DNA of 64,000 nucleotides from Bacteroidia bacterium (GCA_030427635.1 JAUIBA010000014.1:36728-100727); one strand, 5' to 3'. Counted from the first letter of the stretch, positions 1-8,767 are shown. Program-made: numbers and translations. The notes: generated by a model not told the origin, from the sequence alone.

Positions 1-1145
1 AGCAGTAGTATCAGCCATACGGCAAAAAAGAAGAAGCTTTGCCGGTTGCGCCGCATCACCGTCAGCGGCCACACCACCCATAGCAGAAACAGTATGCCGC
101 CCACTATGCCGCAGGCTAGCGTCACCGTCAGAAACTGGTTATGTGGTATCAGCCTTCCGTATTCATCTATTTCAGGGTATTGTGCGGCATAGAGTTTATC
201 CATGTCGGCTTTCATATCTCCGGCACCGCTGCCCGTCAGCGGATGCTCCTTTATCAGTTGCACGCCCAGCCTGTAGGATATCAGCCTGCTCACATCGCCC
301 AGGTTGCTGGTTTGCAGGTCTCTCTGATACATGAATATGGTATAGCCTATATAGTTTACCCGCTCCCTCAGGGTAGGTATCATGCGCATGCCCAGTATTA
401 CCATTATGGGTATGGCAGTAAGTATAGCCAGCCCATAGCGCTTATTCTTCTCAAAGCTCATATATACCCCCCAGGCGCCAATGAACAGGTATAGAGATAT
501 CAGGCCGCTCTTTGCCGCCAGCACATGTATATATATGACCAGTATGGCCGCTATGAGCCCGGTCAGCCGCTTCATATTGCGGCTTTGCAGCCGTGGCCAC
601 GCATAGGCCGCCCACACCACATACAGCGCCGAAGCTATACTACTCCTTATATGGTCCTTTTTAGGTAGGGTAGGCAGCATATGAGACACCTTATATTCAT
701 TTATATAATGCTCGGTATCCGTCAGGAAAAAAGACATACTGTAGCATGCGCCCACCATCAGCATCACGCCCATGCCTATCGTCAGCCGCTGTATGTCCTT
801 GTCTGTAAGCCGGGGTTGCAGGGCAAAAGCCAGCGGCAGCAGCAGCACCGGCAGCTTCACCTGCACATGATTGTTCCATTCATGTATATTGTCACTCCAC
901 AGTCCCGATACCGCATACATAGCCACCCAGCCCACACCCAGCAGCCACCAGCGTTGCCGCAGCCACTCCCGTGGGTGCACATCGCGCAGGGCATTGATAC
1001 CATAAGCAAACATTGCAATAGACAGTAAAGCCCTGGAAACAAGAAATCCTGCAAACATTCCCAGAATGCATACCACTGCTATCCCGGATTTGTCCCGTAT
1101 TATATTGTTTAGAGAATTACTTTTGCTCACAGCTTGTGTAGACAT
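1..1145 (-). CDS. O-antigen ligase family protein (Wzy/WaaL type), 3'-truncated by window edge
   Basis: An uninterrupted reverse-strand frame runs from an ATG at 1145 through position 1. It encodes a polytopic membrane protein with an early segment LVSRALLSIAMFAYGI, a charged DVHPREWLRQRWW stretch and many later hydrophobic helices. Near the cut end comes a loop with TGSGAGDMKADMDKLY, then LIPHNQFLTVTLACGIVGG: the His-Asn pair and following Gly-rich helix are typical of the O-antigen ligase/polymerase (Wzy_C) family, which joins undecaprenyl-linked glycans in the periplasmic membrane face. The start is uncertain: ATG 1145 (MSTQAVSKSN) gives a charged N-terminus before helix 1 but overlaps the divergent meaB promoter; ATG 1058 is the alternative. 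The C-terminus lies outside the window. The nearby WecA-like transferase also acts on undecaprenyl carriers. Confidence 0.8.
   Translation of the reverse strand, partial: MSTQAVSKSNSLNNIIRDKSGIAVVCILGMFAGFLVSRALLSIAMFAYGINALRDVHPREWLRQRWWLLGVGWVAMYAVSGLWSDNIHEWNNHVQVKLPVLLLPLAFALQPRLTDKDIQRLTIGMGVMLMVGACYSMSFFLTDTEHYINEYKVSHMLPTLPKKDHIRSSIASALYVVWAAYAWPRLQSRNMKRLTGLIAAILVIYIHVLAAKSGLISLYLFIGAWGVYMSFEKNKRYGLAILTAIPIMVILGMRMIPTLRERVNYIGYTIFMYQRDLQTSNLGDVSRLISYRLGVQLIKEHPLTGSGAGDMKADMDKLYAAQYPEIDEYGRLIPHNQFLTVTLACGIVGGILFLLWVVWPLTVMRRNRQSFFFFAVWLILL
1118..1125 (+). promoter_or_regulatory. Bacteroidota -7 box upstream of meaB
   Basis: TACTTTTG matches TAnnTTTG exactly. A possible -33 TTTG lies at 1089-1092, with a slightly long spacer. 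Transcription would begin near 1131, downstream of the in-frame ATG at 1066, so this box argues for the GTG at 1180 as the meaB start. Confidence 0.55.
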
Positions 1146-1179
1146 TGGTTTACAAGAAACGCAGAAAATTCAGTTTTTA

Positions 1180-2094
1180 GTGCAAGGCGATATCAAAACA
1201 CTGTATCAGCAGATAAGGGAAGGTAATTTCAGAGCTATAGCCAGGGCTATTACCATTGTTGAAAACGGACTTCAGGGACATGAAGAGCTGTTGCTGATGC
1301 TGTCAGAAAATCGCCGCGCACGCGTGGTGGGTATAACAGGCCCTCCAGGCGCGGGCAAAAGTACGCTCGTAAATGCGTTACTAAGCCACTGGCTCAAAGA
1401 AAATAAGAAGATAGCCGTTATAGCTGTCGATCCCTCTTCGCCATTCAACTACGGTGCCCTCCTCGGCGACCGTATCCGCATGAGCGAATATTATACTAAC
1501 CCCAATATATTCATCCGCTCACTGGCATCCCGCGGTGCTTTGGGTGGTCTTAGCTCCCGCATTATAGAGATTACAGATGTGATACGGGAGGCCCCCTTCG
1601 ATATAATATTGGTAGAAACCGTAGGGGTGGGGCAGTCAGAGGTAGAGATAGCCGGTCTTGCCGACTGTACCGTAGTAACACTCGTGCCTGAGGCCGGCGA
1701 TGAGGTGCAGACGCTAAAGGCTGGTATTATGGAAATAGCTAACATATTTGTGGTAAACAAAGCCGACCGGGATGGGGCAGAGGGGCTTTACCGCAATCTG
1801 CGCATCATGGCGCATGAGCGTGCCAATGGCGGGGTGGAAACGCCCGTATTGAGCACCGTAGCTACAGCCGGTACCGGTATCCCCGATGTGGCAGCAGAGA
1901 TTACTGCATGGCTCTCGGGGCTGGATGCATTACCTGCCAAAAGGCTGCACCTGCTTTCCGAAAAATGCTGGCAGCTCATTCAGGCATCACGCATGAGAGA
2001 TGTAAGTATGTCAGAGTTAAGCAGTAAGCTCAGCCAGGCATTGGCACAGCCCGGTTTTAATCTCTATGCGTTTGTACGTCAGTATCTGAAATAA
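1180..2094 (+). CDS. meaB: MeaB/ArgK-family GTPase (methylmalonyl-CoA mutase chaperone)
   Basis: P-loop GTPase of the MeaB (LAO/AO transport ATPase, ArgK) family, which protects and reloads the adenosylcobalamin-dependent methylmalonyl-CoA mutase. Visible motifs in order: the N-terminal helix (YQQIREGNFRAIARAIT), Walker A GITGPPGAGKSTLVNAL, VDPSSPFNYGALLGDRIRM, ETVGVGQSEVEIAGLAD, LVPEAGDEVQTLKAG, and the G4 motif VVNKAD. From GTG 1180 the protein is 304 residues, normal for the family. An ATG at 1066 is in frame, but the intervening sequence (ILFRELLLLTACVDIG) is not family-like and lies upstream of the TACTTTTG box. A WecA-like gene follows after 23 bases and is probably co-transcribed. No mutase gene lies in this window; the carboxylase beta subunit at 56-57.6 kb fits the same propionyl-CoA route. 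Confidence 0.92.
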   Translation: MQGDIKTLYQQIREGNFRAIARAITIVENGLQGHEELLLMLSENRRARVVGITGPPGAGKSTLVNALLSHWLKENKKIAVIAVDPSSPFNYGALLGDRIRMSEYYTNPNIFIRSLASRGALGGLSSRIIEITDVIREAPFDIILVETVGVGQSEVEIAGLADCTVVTLVPEAGDEVQTLKAGIMEIANIFVVNKADRDGAEGLYRNLRIMAHERANGGVETPVLSTVATAGTGIPDVAAEITAWLSGLDALPAKRLHLLSEKCWQLIQASRMRDVSMSELSSKLSQALAQPGFNLYAFVRQYLK

Positions 2095-2117
2095 AATAAC
2101 CTACAGCAGCGTTATAC

Positions 2118-3185
2118 ATGTCCATGCTACAGCAGATACCGGCCTACGTGCAGCTTCCAGCAGCTATGCTCATAGCTGTCCTGGTCAGTATCTATGCAGT
2201 GCGCAAGCTCATATTCATTACCCGCACCCGCCGCCTTTATGATGTGCCCGACAATGTGCGTAAGATACATGGAGCGCAGATACCCAGCCTGGGAGGTATA
2301 GGTATTTTTGTGGGCTATCTCATTAGTGGTGCTTTTTTCTTCACCGCATCCTGGTATGTGGTCATAGCAGCATCGGTACTGCTGTTTTTTACCGGCATCT
2401 ATGACGATATCATGAATATGCGTCCGCTGAAAAAACTCATAGCACAGGCGCTGGCAGCTACTGTAGTAGCAGTTGTACTATATCCACAGTTCAGTATTGC
2501 TTCTTTATATGGGCTTATGGGGCTCACCTCACTGCCCGCACCCGTTGCCATATTCATTACCGCATTCAGCTGCACGCTCTTCATCAATATGTTCAATTTT
2601 ATGGATGGTATAGATGGCCTGGCGTGTACACTGGCTATACTGTACACAGGTATCCTGGGGCTATTGTTTTACTGGTCTGGTCATACCGCCTTTGCCGGTA
2701 TTTCTTTTAGTCTGACAGCCGCTACTGCGGGCCTGTTGTGGTTCAATCGTCCCCCCGCCCGCATTTATATGGGCGATACCGGTTCCATGTTTCTCGGCTT
2801 TACCATTTTTGTGCTGGCAGTAGCCTTTATCGGGGAGGCGGGTAGTTATTTCAGCGGCAGGGGCATCCCTCAGTCTCAGTTGCTGATGCAGGTAGTCAGC
2901 CTGCTGTCAGTGCCCGTGTTCGATGCATTGCGTGTATTTGCTATCCGCATGTCGCGGGGCATTTCCCCCCTCCGTGCCGATAGGTTGCATCTGCACTACT
3001 ACCTGCTGGATGCAGGCCTCTCACATGCAGCGGCAGTAGGAGTTATTACAGCTACCAATGTCCTTGTCTTTGCCGGCACCTGGCAGCTGCGCACAGCCGG
3101 GCCGCTTGTGCAGCTGGCATTTATCACAGCGCTTATAGCTGCGGTTGCATTATGGGCCTCCCGCAGTCGCCGCCGTCAGGCATAG
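2118..3185 (+). CDS. MraY/WecA-family undecaprenyl-phosphate sugar-1-phosphate transferase
   Basis: A 355-residue polytopic membrane enzyme that moves a HexNAc-1-phosphate from a UDP-sugar to undecaprenyl phosphate, the first membrane step of surface-glycan assembly. Family signatures: GGIGIFVGYL after the first helix, the Asp-rich loop GIYDDIMN, the catalytic FNFMDGIDGLA, YMGDTGSMFLGF, and the late HLHYYLLDAGLSH, which matches the His-rich loop of WecA/TagO/TarO rather than MraY (which pairs with mur/fts genes). About ten hydrophobic helices are apparent. It starts 23 bases after meaB and is likely in the same transcript. A role in O-antigen or capsule synthesis fits the nearby O-antigen ligase. 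The sugar specificity cannot be read from the sequence. Confidence 0.88.
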   Translation: MSMLQQIPAYVQLPAAMLIAVLVSIYAVRKLIFITRTRRLYDVPDNVRKIHGAQIPSLGGIGIFVGYLISGAFFFTASWYVVIAASVLLFFTGIYDDIMNMRPLKKLIAQALAATVVAVVLYPQFSIASLYGLMGLTSLPAPVAIFITAFSCTLFINMFNFMDGIDGLACTLAILYTGILGLLFYWSGHTAFAGISFSLTAATAGLLWFNRPPARIYMGDTGSMFLGFTIFVLAVAFIGEAGSYFSGRGIPQSQLLMQVVSLLSVPVFDALRVFAIRMSRGISPLRADRLHLHYYLLDAGLSHAAAVGVITATNVLVFAGTWQLRTAGPLVQLAFITALIAAVALWASRSRRRQA

Positions 3186-3251
3186 TTTCCTTTCCGTTAC
3201 TTCCATCTTTGCAGTATGCCGTTTGCAATAACAATAGTATGTTTACAGGTA

Positions 3252-3259
3252 TAATTTTG
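3252..3259 (+). promoter_or_regulatory. Bacteroidota -7 box, near-leaderless arrangement
   Basis: TAATTTTG matches TAnnTTTG and ends only 5 bases before the ATG at 3265. Transcription would begin at or just around the start codon, so this mRNA may be leaderless. Confidence 0.5.
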
Positions 3260-3264
3260 TTTGC

Positions 3265-4293
3265 ATGGGTCGGGTAGTTCTGTTTGCAGCATGTTTGTTC
3301 AGTGCTGTTTTCTGTAGTACATCAGAGGCATGGGCATGGGGTGCCTGGGGGCATGAGCACATTAACAAGGGTGCTGTACTGGCATTGCCTTCCGGCATGC
3401 GCACTTTCTTTTATAATCATATAGATTATATGGTCAGAGAGGCTACCGGGCCAGACCTCCGTATCTATACCCTGGGCGATAAGGCCGAGAAACCACGCCA
3501 TTATATAAATCTGGAGAAGTACGACTACCTGAATAAACCCCTTCCCAAAACTATTGAGGAGGCAGTGAGCCGTTATGGCAATGCGCACGTACAGGAGGCG
3601 GGTACATTGCCCTGGCATATTCAGGATATGATGGGTAGGCTTACAGCTGCATTTAAGAAAGGCCGCCGCTCTGAGATACTCCTCCTCGCTGCCGACCTCG
3701 GTCATTACATAGGCGATGCACACATGCCGCTCCACACTACCGTCAATCATGATGGTCAGATTACCGGACAGGAAGGTATTCATGCATTCTGGGAGTGCCA
3801 GTTGCCTGAGATATTCGGCAGTAAGTATAACCTCCATGTATCAGAAGTACACTATGTAAAAGATGTGGCAAAGGCTACATGGACTATTATAGACAGCAGT
3901 TATGCGCAGGTCACAAAGCTGCTGCTGCCAGAGCATAAAATGAAGCTGGACAACCCACTGGACAAGCAATATATCATGGGGGCAGATGGTGCCCCGCAAA
4001 AGAACTTTTTCGGTGCGCCTGTGCATACATACCAGTATGCCCATGTATACCATGAGTTGCTGGGGGGAATGGTAGAGCGGCAGATGCGTGCAGCCATTCA
4101 GTTCACAGCCGACTGCTGGTACACTGCATGGGTCAATGCCGGTAAACCCGACCTCTCGGCTATTACGTCAGAGTCTCTTGCCGAAGCGGTACATCCTGCC
4201 ATGCGTGCCGATATGAAGGCATGGAAAAATGGCAAGATACGCGGCTGCCATACACAGAAGGAGTTCCCCGATGTGCGCCCTGCAGAAAAGTGA
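3265..4293 (+). CDS. secreted zinc-dependent phospholipase C / S1-P1 nuclease-like protein
   Basis: A 342-residue exported protein with an N-terminal signal peptide (VVLFAACLFSAVFC, cleavage probably near AWA). The mature N-terminus WGAWGHEHI supplies the Trp amine and first His typical of the trinuclear-zinc phospholipase C/S1-P1 nuclease fold. Further ligands are visible at LGHYIGDAHMPLH (His147, Asp151, His153, His157) and GIHAFWE (His173 and Glu). Enzymes of this fold hydrolyse phosphodiester bonds in phospholipids or nucleic acids outside the cytoplasm; which substrate is used here cannot be told. It has its own -7 box just upstream. A small lipoprotein gene follows with a separate promoter. 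Confidence 0.8.
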   Translation: MGRVVLFAACLFSAVFCSTSEAWAWGAWGHEHINKGAVLALPSGMRTFFYNHIDYMVREATGPDLRIYTLGDKAEKPRHYINLEKYDYLNKPLPKTIEEAVSRYGNAHVQEAGTLPWHIQDMMGRLTAAFKKGRRSEILLLAADLGHYIGDAHMPLHTTVNHDGQITGQEGIHAFWECQLPEIFGSKYNLHVSEVHYVKDVAKATWTIIDSSYAQVTKLLLPEHKMKLDNPLDKQYIMGADGAPQKNFFGAPVHTYQYAHVYHELLGGMVERQMRAAIQFTADCWYTAWVNAGKPDLSAITSESLAEAVHPAMRADMKAWKNGKIRGCHTQKEFPDVRPAEK

Positions 4294-4309
4294 TGCCTTT
4301 TGTTTTCAC

Positions 4310-4317
4310 TAACTTTG
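4310..4317 (+). promoter_or_regulatory. Bacteroidota -7 box for small lipoprotein gene
   Basis: TAACTTTG matches TAnnTTTG exactly and lies 17 bases upstream of the ATG at 4335. Confidence 0.5.
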
Positions 4318-4334
4318 ATGAGAATCTACCGGTA

Positions 4335-4613
4335 ATGAAAAAACTAATCCTTCCCTTTATCATATTGTCAACAGCCATTCTTTACTCCTGCAATAATGGC
4401 TGGCATCAGGAAAACAAAGACGCTTTTTATGAGGCCTGTATGGACGATGCCAATACATGGATAAACGACCCCGACAAGGCCCGCACCTACTGCGAGTGTG
4501 TCATAATAAAGGTCATGGAAAAATACCCCAACGTAGATGATGCCCTCGCCGACATAGACGCCCTCGCCCGCGACCCCGACATTCAGGCCTGCCGCGTTCC
4601 TATTCTTAAGTGA
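4335..4613 (+). CDS. small lipoprotein of unknown function
   Basis: A 92-residue protein beginning MKKLILPFIILSTAILYSC; the Cys at the end of this hydrophobic stretch fits a lipobox (ILYSC), so it is predicted to be lipidated and held in the inner or outer membrane. The mature part is acidic and has four further cysteines in the pattern ACMDDANTW, TYCECVIIKVM and QACRVP, suggesting disulfides or a small helical fold. The start was chosen because the signal peptide begins there and an exact -7 box precedes it; an in-frame ATG at 4221 lies inside the upstream gene. It converges on the next gene with a 7-base gap. Function unknown. Confidence 0.75.
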   Translation: MKKLILPFIILSTAILYSCNNGWHQENKDAFYEACMDDANTWINDPDKARTYCECVIIKVMEKYPNVDDALADIDALARDPDIQACRVPILK

Positions 4614-4620
4614 TGGCTTC

Positions 4621-4959
4621 TTATCCCATTATCTCCCTTCGCACTTTTGCAGGTAGTTTCTGAAATATGAGTTCATACGATTGCCTTATATAATGCTCCC
4701 ATTCTGCGGGACGTAATGCATTCGGGCGCTGCACCAGTACCCACTTGTTGTGTGCCATATAAGGCGCAGGGATGATGCCTTCACGCTCCGTCAGCATTTC
4801 ATAATCCTCAGGAGTTACTTTCAGGTTGGCGCCGCCACTGGCACCGGTAATGCAGAATATCTTCTCACCTACCATAAAGCATATATGGTCTTCCCATTTT
4901 ATGCCCTCTGTTGCTCCGGGCATTGTCAGGCAATATGTCCTTAATTGGTCCAGGTTCAT
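4621..4959 (-). CDS. MmcQ/YjbR family protein
   Basis: A 112-residue cytosolic protein of the MmcQ/YjbR (CyaY-like fold) family. It shows the usual order LRTYCLTMPGATEGIKWEDH, then MVGEKIFCI, the central KVTPEDYEML, and YMAHNKWVLV before the C-terminal helix YIRQSYELIFQKLPAKVR. Members are often labelled DNA-binding from their fold, but the cellular role is unsettled. It has the full family length. It is convergent with the small lipoprotein gene and divergent from the NHL protein at 5160. Confidence 0.85.
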   Translation of the reverse strand: MNLDQLRTYCLTMPGATEGIKWEDHICFMVGEKIFCITGASGGANLKVTPEDYEMLTEREGIIPAPYMAHNKWVLVQRPNALRPAEWEHYIRQSYELIFQKLPAKVRREIMG

Positions 4960-5159
4960 GGCTTTTACTTTAGTCAGAATTTATTTTTCAATAGCTGCAA
5001 ACATATGTTGTTCATTTTCAATGCTATTTGTTATTTCTTTTAAATCTGAGCATTTATAACAGTAATTTTTATAAACTATATTATGTAACTTTCAGTTACG
5101 GTTATGAGTTATTTTATTTCCGACGAGTAATTTACTCTCACTTTTCTAATCACTTTCTT

Positions 5160-7514
5160 ATGCAAAAGTCGCTATTCTCCTTGCTTTTCGCAGCGCTGAT
5201 GCTGAGTGTTTTTGTTACAGATGCCCAGCGCATTACCGTTACAGTTGCCGGCAATGGCTTTGCCGGATATACAGGCGACAATGGACCGGCTAAACGGGCC
5301 AGTCTTATGTACCCCTACGATGTTTGTACCGATGCTGCCCGCAATCTGTATTTCACTGATCAGAATAAGCGACGCATCAGAAAGCTTACTGCCGCTACCG
5401 GAGCGGTAACCACTATTGCTGGTGGCGGTACCTCATATATGGATGGTGTACCCGCTACAGATGTCAGTATTATTGCAAATCATATCTGGTCCGACCCTGC
5501 AGGTAATATTTATATATCCGCGCCGGGGCGTATTCTGCGTATCAGTGCGGCATCGGGTATTATTACCACTGTAGCTGGTGGTGGCTCTGGCGACTTCGAT
5601 GGTGTGCCCGCCACATCAGTTGCCCTGGGTGCGGTAGGCGGTGTATGTCTTAGTGATATTGGCGAGATGTTTTTTATTACTGGTCATCGCATTCGTAAGG
5701 TAGATGCCTCCGGCATCATCACTACAATAGCAGGTGCTGTAACATCAGGTGCTTCCGGCGATGGCGGCCCGGCTACTGCGGCTCTGCTTAATGCCCCTAA
5801 CTACATTGCTTGCGACCATGCCGGTAATCTCTATTTCAGCGACCAGGGCTCATGGGGCGTTATCCGCCGCATAGATGCCGTTACAGGTATCATCACTACA
5901 CCGCTTGGTAATATTACCAATGTTCACAGTGGCGCTTTGTTTAATTGTTCCGGTGCCGATTGTATGGTGGGTGGCGTCTCTGGTATATGCTGCGATGATA
6001 GTGGCGATGTAATATTCAACGAGTGGAGCTGCTCCTGCCGTGAGTGGCATCCGGGTACAGACTGGGTTTCGCCAGTGGCTGGCAATTTCTATACAGAATC
6101 CTTTAATAATGATACCTCATCCGATTTTGCCTGGATGAATTATAATTACGGTATCTGTGCCGATGCCGATTTTAACTACTACATAGCCGACTCTCACAAC
6201 GACCGCATCCGCAAGGTTATTCAGCTTACCGATAAGCCAGTGTTTGCATTTGGTCAGGCGCAGTCGGCCGTTACCTGTGCCGGTACATCTCTCTCCCTTG
6301 ATGGCTTGCTGTGGGTAGCCGACAAGACAGTAGGGCAAACAGAAACATGGTCATTGCTGGCGCCACCTGCTACAGGCACTGTTGCAGGTTTCCCCACTAC
6401 GGCTATCTCTGGCGATACCCGCCTCACAGCCAAGCCTGTAGGGCTTAGCTACATACCTGCTGCGGGCTATACGGGTGCTGATTCTATGCAGGTGCTGGTG
6501 TCAGATGGTACCGCTGCCGATACCATTACCATTTACATTATGGTCAATCCTCCGGTTACAATGTCCGGCCCGTCGGCAGTATGCCTTTCATCATCTGTTA
6601 CCCTTGTGCCCTCGGCTCCCGATGGTACATGGAGCACAGCCGCAGCATATGCTTCTGTTACCGGTGGTGTCGTCACCGGCCTCACACCTGGTGTAGATAC
6701 TGTTTTTTACATAGTTGATATAGGTTGTGGTCCTGCTACTATTGCCTGGCCTGTTTCTGTAGATACAGACCCTGTTGCCGGTGATATATCCGGGTATATA
6801 AATGTTTGTCAGGGTGCTGCTATTACGCTAAGTGCTACGGGCACAGGTGGGGTATGGAGTGTTACAGGTGCTACGGCCTCTGTATCTCCTACGGGTGAGC
6901 TTACCGGCCTTGCAGCAGGTATGGCTACCATACTCTATACCGTTACCAATGCATGCGGTACAGATGTTGCCTCTTATGAGGTAGAGATACTGCCGGCTGC
7001 CAATGCCGGTACCATTACAGGTAGCAGCTCCGTTTGTCTGAATGCTGCTGAGGCAATGACCACATCTGTGCCTGCAGGCTCTGGTAGCTGGGGCATTGCC
7101 AATGGTCATGCCACCATTACGGGTACAGGCATTGTTACAGGTGTTACGCCGGGTACAGATACTGTTCTGTATATCGTATCCAATGAGTGCGGCACCGCTT
7201 ATGCCCGTAAGGAAATCACCGTCACAGATTGTGAAACCTCATTCGACCTTCCTGTTATCGTCAGCAGCCCTGCTGTGTCTGTTTATCCGGTTCCCGCTGC
7301 CGATGTGGTGCATATCACCGCCACAGGTATATCGGCTCCGGCACAGGTACGCATTACCGATGCTACCGGACGTACCGTATTGGGCAACCTCAGTCTTTCA
7401 GCGCCCTCATTCAGTGCTCAGGTCAGCGTAGGTGCGCTGCAGCCGGGCATATATATGGTGTCGCTCACCGGCGATAATCTGAATGTCGTAAAGTCATTGG
7501 TTGTTACTCACTGA
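5160..7514 (+). CDS. secreted six-NHL-repeat protein with Ig-like modules and T9SS type A sorting domain
   Basis: A 784-residue exported protein. The signal peptide starts at ATG 5160 (MQKSLFSLLFAALML, cleavage after TDA); the frame is open to 5028 but that part is not signal-like. The propeller has six degenerate NHL units, the first being VAGNGFAGYTGDNGPAKRA followed by LYFTDQNKRRIRKL. It is followed by a cadherin/Big_9-like module (LSYIPAAGYTGADSMQVLVSDG), then repeated Big_2-like units ending in TGLTPGVDTVFYIV and TGVTPGTDTVLYIV. The end is a type A sorting domain (VYPVPAADVVHI, ITDATGRTVL, LQPGIYMVSLTGD). Expected fate is export by Sec, then T9SS passage and attachment or release at the surface. 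It is the most diverged of five such paralogues in the window. A terminator hairpin follows. Ligand unknown. Confidence 0.88.
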   Translation: MQKSLFSLLFAALMLSVFVTDAQRITVTVAGNGFAGYTGDNGPAKRASLMYPYDVCTDAARNLYFTDQNKRRIRKLTAATGAVTTIAGGGTSYMDGVPATDVSIIANHIWSDPAGNIYISAPGRILRISAASGIITTVAGGGSGDFDGVPATSVALGAVGGVCLSDIGEMFFITGHRIRKVDASGIITTIAGAVTSGASGDGGPATAALLNAPNYIACDHAGNLYFSDQGSWGVIRRIDAVTGIITTPLGNITNVHSGALFNCSGADCMVGGVSGICCDDSGDVIFNEWSCSCREWHPGTDWVSPVAGNFYTESFNNDTSSDFAWMNYNYGICADADFNYYIADSHNDRIRKVIQLTDKPVFAFGQAQSAVTCAGTSLSLDGLLWVADKTVGQTETWSLLAPPATGTVAGFPTTAISGDTRLTAKPVGLSYIPAAGYTGADSMQVLVSDGTAADTITIYIMVNPPVTMSGPSAVCLSSSVTLVPSAPDGTWSTAAAYASVTGGVVTGLTPGVDTVFYIVDIGCGPATIAWPVSVDTDPVAGDISGYINVCQGAAITLSATGTGGVWSVTGATASVSPTGELTGLAAGMATILYTVTNACGTDVASYEVEILPAANAGTITGSSSVCLNAAEAMTTSVPAGSGSWGIANGHATITGTGIVTGVTPGTDTVLYIVSNECGTAYARKEITVTDCETSFDLPVIVSSPAVSVYPVPAADVVHITATGISAPAQVRITDATGRTVLGNLSLSAPSFSAQVSVGALQPGIYMVSLTGDNLNVVKSLVVTH

Positions 7515-7537
7515 TAGTTTTTCGATAGTAATAATAG

Positions 7538-7566
7538 GGCTGCCTGTTCTCAGGCTGCCTTTTTTA
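7538..7566 (+). terminator. intrinsic terminator after NHL protein gene
   Basis: GGC-T-GCCTG pairs with CAGGC-T-GCC around a TTCT loop, with one T-T mismatch, and is followed at once by a run of six T. It lies 24 bases after the stop at 7514. Confidence 0.75.
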
Positions 7567-7831
7567 TTGCTATCGGTTCAGGTTTCCACTCTTATTGACA
7601 TCCCCGCCCAACGACCATCTCACAGGTACAGCTTATGAGCCAGAATACAACTCTATCACCCGGATGGCAGTAAAATGATAGCCTGCCTGCAATGGCAATC
7701 TCTTAGATAACAGGAGGGACGAAGGCAAAAAGGGCATAAATACTGCCGCAAACGGCACATAAAATATATCATAGCCCGGTTAAACACTGAAAAAACTACT
7801 ACTTTTGCTCCTGTTTTTCTTTTAGGTATTC
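7567..7831. other. intergenic stretch before ccmC
   Basis: No plausible gene is visible between the terminator and ccmC. The only recognised element is the promoter box at 7800-7807. Confidence 0.5.
7800..7807 (+). promoter_or_regulatory. Bacteroidota -7 box for ccmC operon
   Basis: TACTTTTG matches TAnnTTTG exactly, 24 bases upstream of the ccmC ATG at 7832, giving a short leader. Confidence 0.6.
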
Positions 7832-8497
7832 ATGCGCACCTGGTGGTGGAAAATATTATGTGGCGTGCTGCTGTTATATACAGTAGTGGCTGGCTTTATG
7901 ATGCCTGTTCCTCGGCTCGACATTCTTAACGAAACCATTCGCAACCTTTATTTTCATGTGCCTATGTGGTTTACCATGATAGCGCTCTTCACGGGTGCGT
8001 TCTGGTATTCCATCCGTTTCCTGCGCACCGGCAATCTGGTAGATGATATTTATGCTGCCCAGCTTACCAATATTGGTGTGCTGTTCAGCATCCTGGGTAT
8101 GCTCACCGGTATGGAGTGGGCACAGTTTACATGGGGCGCTGCCTGGAGCAATGATCCCAAGCAGCTGTGTACTGCCATGTGCATGCTTATTTACTTCGCT
8201 TACAATATTCTACGCAGCGGCCTGCGCGATGAGGAAAAACGCGCACGTATAGCTGCTGTATATAATGTGTTTGCATATGCTATGATGATTCCACTCATCT
8301 TTGTGCTGCCCCGTATGGTGGATTCACTCCATCCCGGCAATGGTGGAAATCCCGCATTTGCAAAGTATGACCTTGATAGCCTTATGCGTCTCGTATTCTG
8401 GCCTGCCAATGCAGGCTGGATTATGCTCGGCGTCTGGATTGCTTCATTGCGTATCCGGGTAGCCGTACTCCATTTCAAAAAAGATCAGTTTATATAG
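7832..8497 (+). CDS. ccmC: CcmC-type heme exporter (cytochrome c biogenesis protein)
   Basis: A 221-residue membrane protein of the CcmC/CcsA heme-handling superfamily, which presents heme to the periplasmic chaperone CcmE during cytochrome c maturation. The Trp-rich signature is clear: WAQFTWGAAWSNDPKQL. Periplasmic-loop histidines are present in LYFHVPMWF and DSLHPGN. About six transmembrane segments are apparent, and length is normal for CcmC. The next gene, 26 bases downstream, encodes a short CcmD-like membrane protein, which supports the assignment. ccmA, ccmB and ccmE are not in the window. Confidence 0.88.
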   Translation: MRTWWWKILCGVLLLYTVVAGFMMPVPRLDILNETIRNLYFHVPMWFTMIALFTGAFWYSIRFLRTGNLVDDIYAAQLTNIGVLFSILGMLTGMEWAQFTWGAAWSNDPKQLCTAMCMLIYFAYNILRSGLRDEEKRARIAAVYNVFAYAMMIPLIFVLPRMVDSLHPGNGGNPAFAKYDLDSLMRLVFWPANAGWIMLGVWIASLRIRVAVLHFKKDQFI

Positions 8498-8523
8498 ATA
8501 ATCTAGTTTAACAGCATTTCCCG

Positions 8524-8733
8524 ATGGGTAAAAAAACACAGGCCATATTGCTTTTTCTGCTACTAATCGCACAGGTTTCGTTTGCAGAGACCGAGATGGC
8601 CGACCAGATGCGTGCAAACGGTAAAATATACGTTGTTGTTGTTGTATTAGCTACTATATTTGCGGGGATTTTTACGTACCTCATATACCTTGATCGTAAA
8701 ATAGCAAGGCTGGAGAGGGAAAATAACAATTAA
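8524..8733 (+). CDS. ccmD: CcmD-like small membrane protein
   Basis: A 69-residue protein with a cleavable-looking N-terminal hydrophobic segment ([15 protein letters not shown]), a short periplasmic stretch ([11 protein letters not shown]), a second transmembrane helix ([20 protein letters not shown]) and a charged tail [13 protein letters not shown]. This is the size and topology of the Bacteroidota CcmD family, the helper that frees holo-CcmE from the CcmABC complex. The call rests on topology and on its place directly after ccmC. The glutamate dehydrogenase gene follows after 34 bases. Confidence 0.7.
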   Translation: MGKKTQAILLFLLLIAQVSFAETEMADQMRANGKIYVVVVVLATIFAGIFTYLIYLDRKIARLERENNN

Positions 8734-8767
8734 ACAATCAGTTCATTTACACAAAAATCAAAAAGAC

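Noticed and set aside
3322..3837. A 171-codon reverse-strand open frame
   Set aside because: Antisense to the zinc phospholipase-like gene with its conserved metal ligands.
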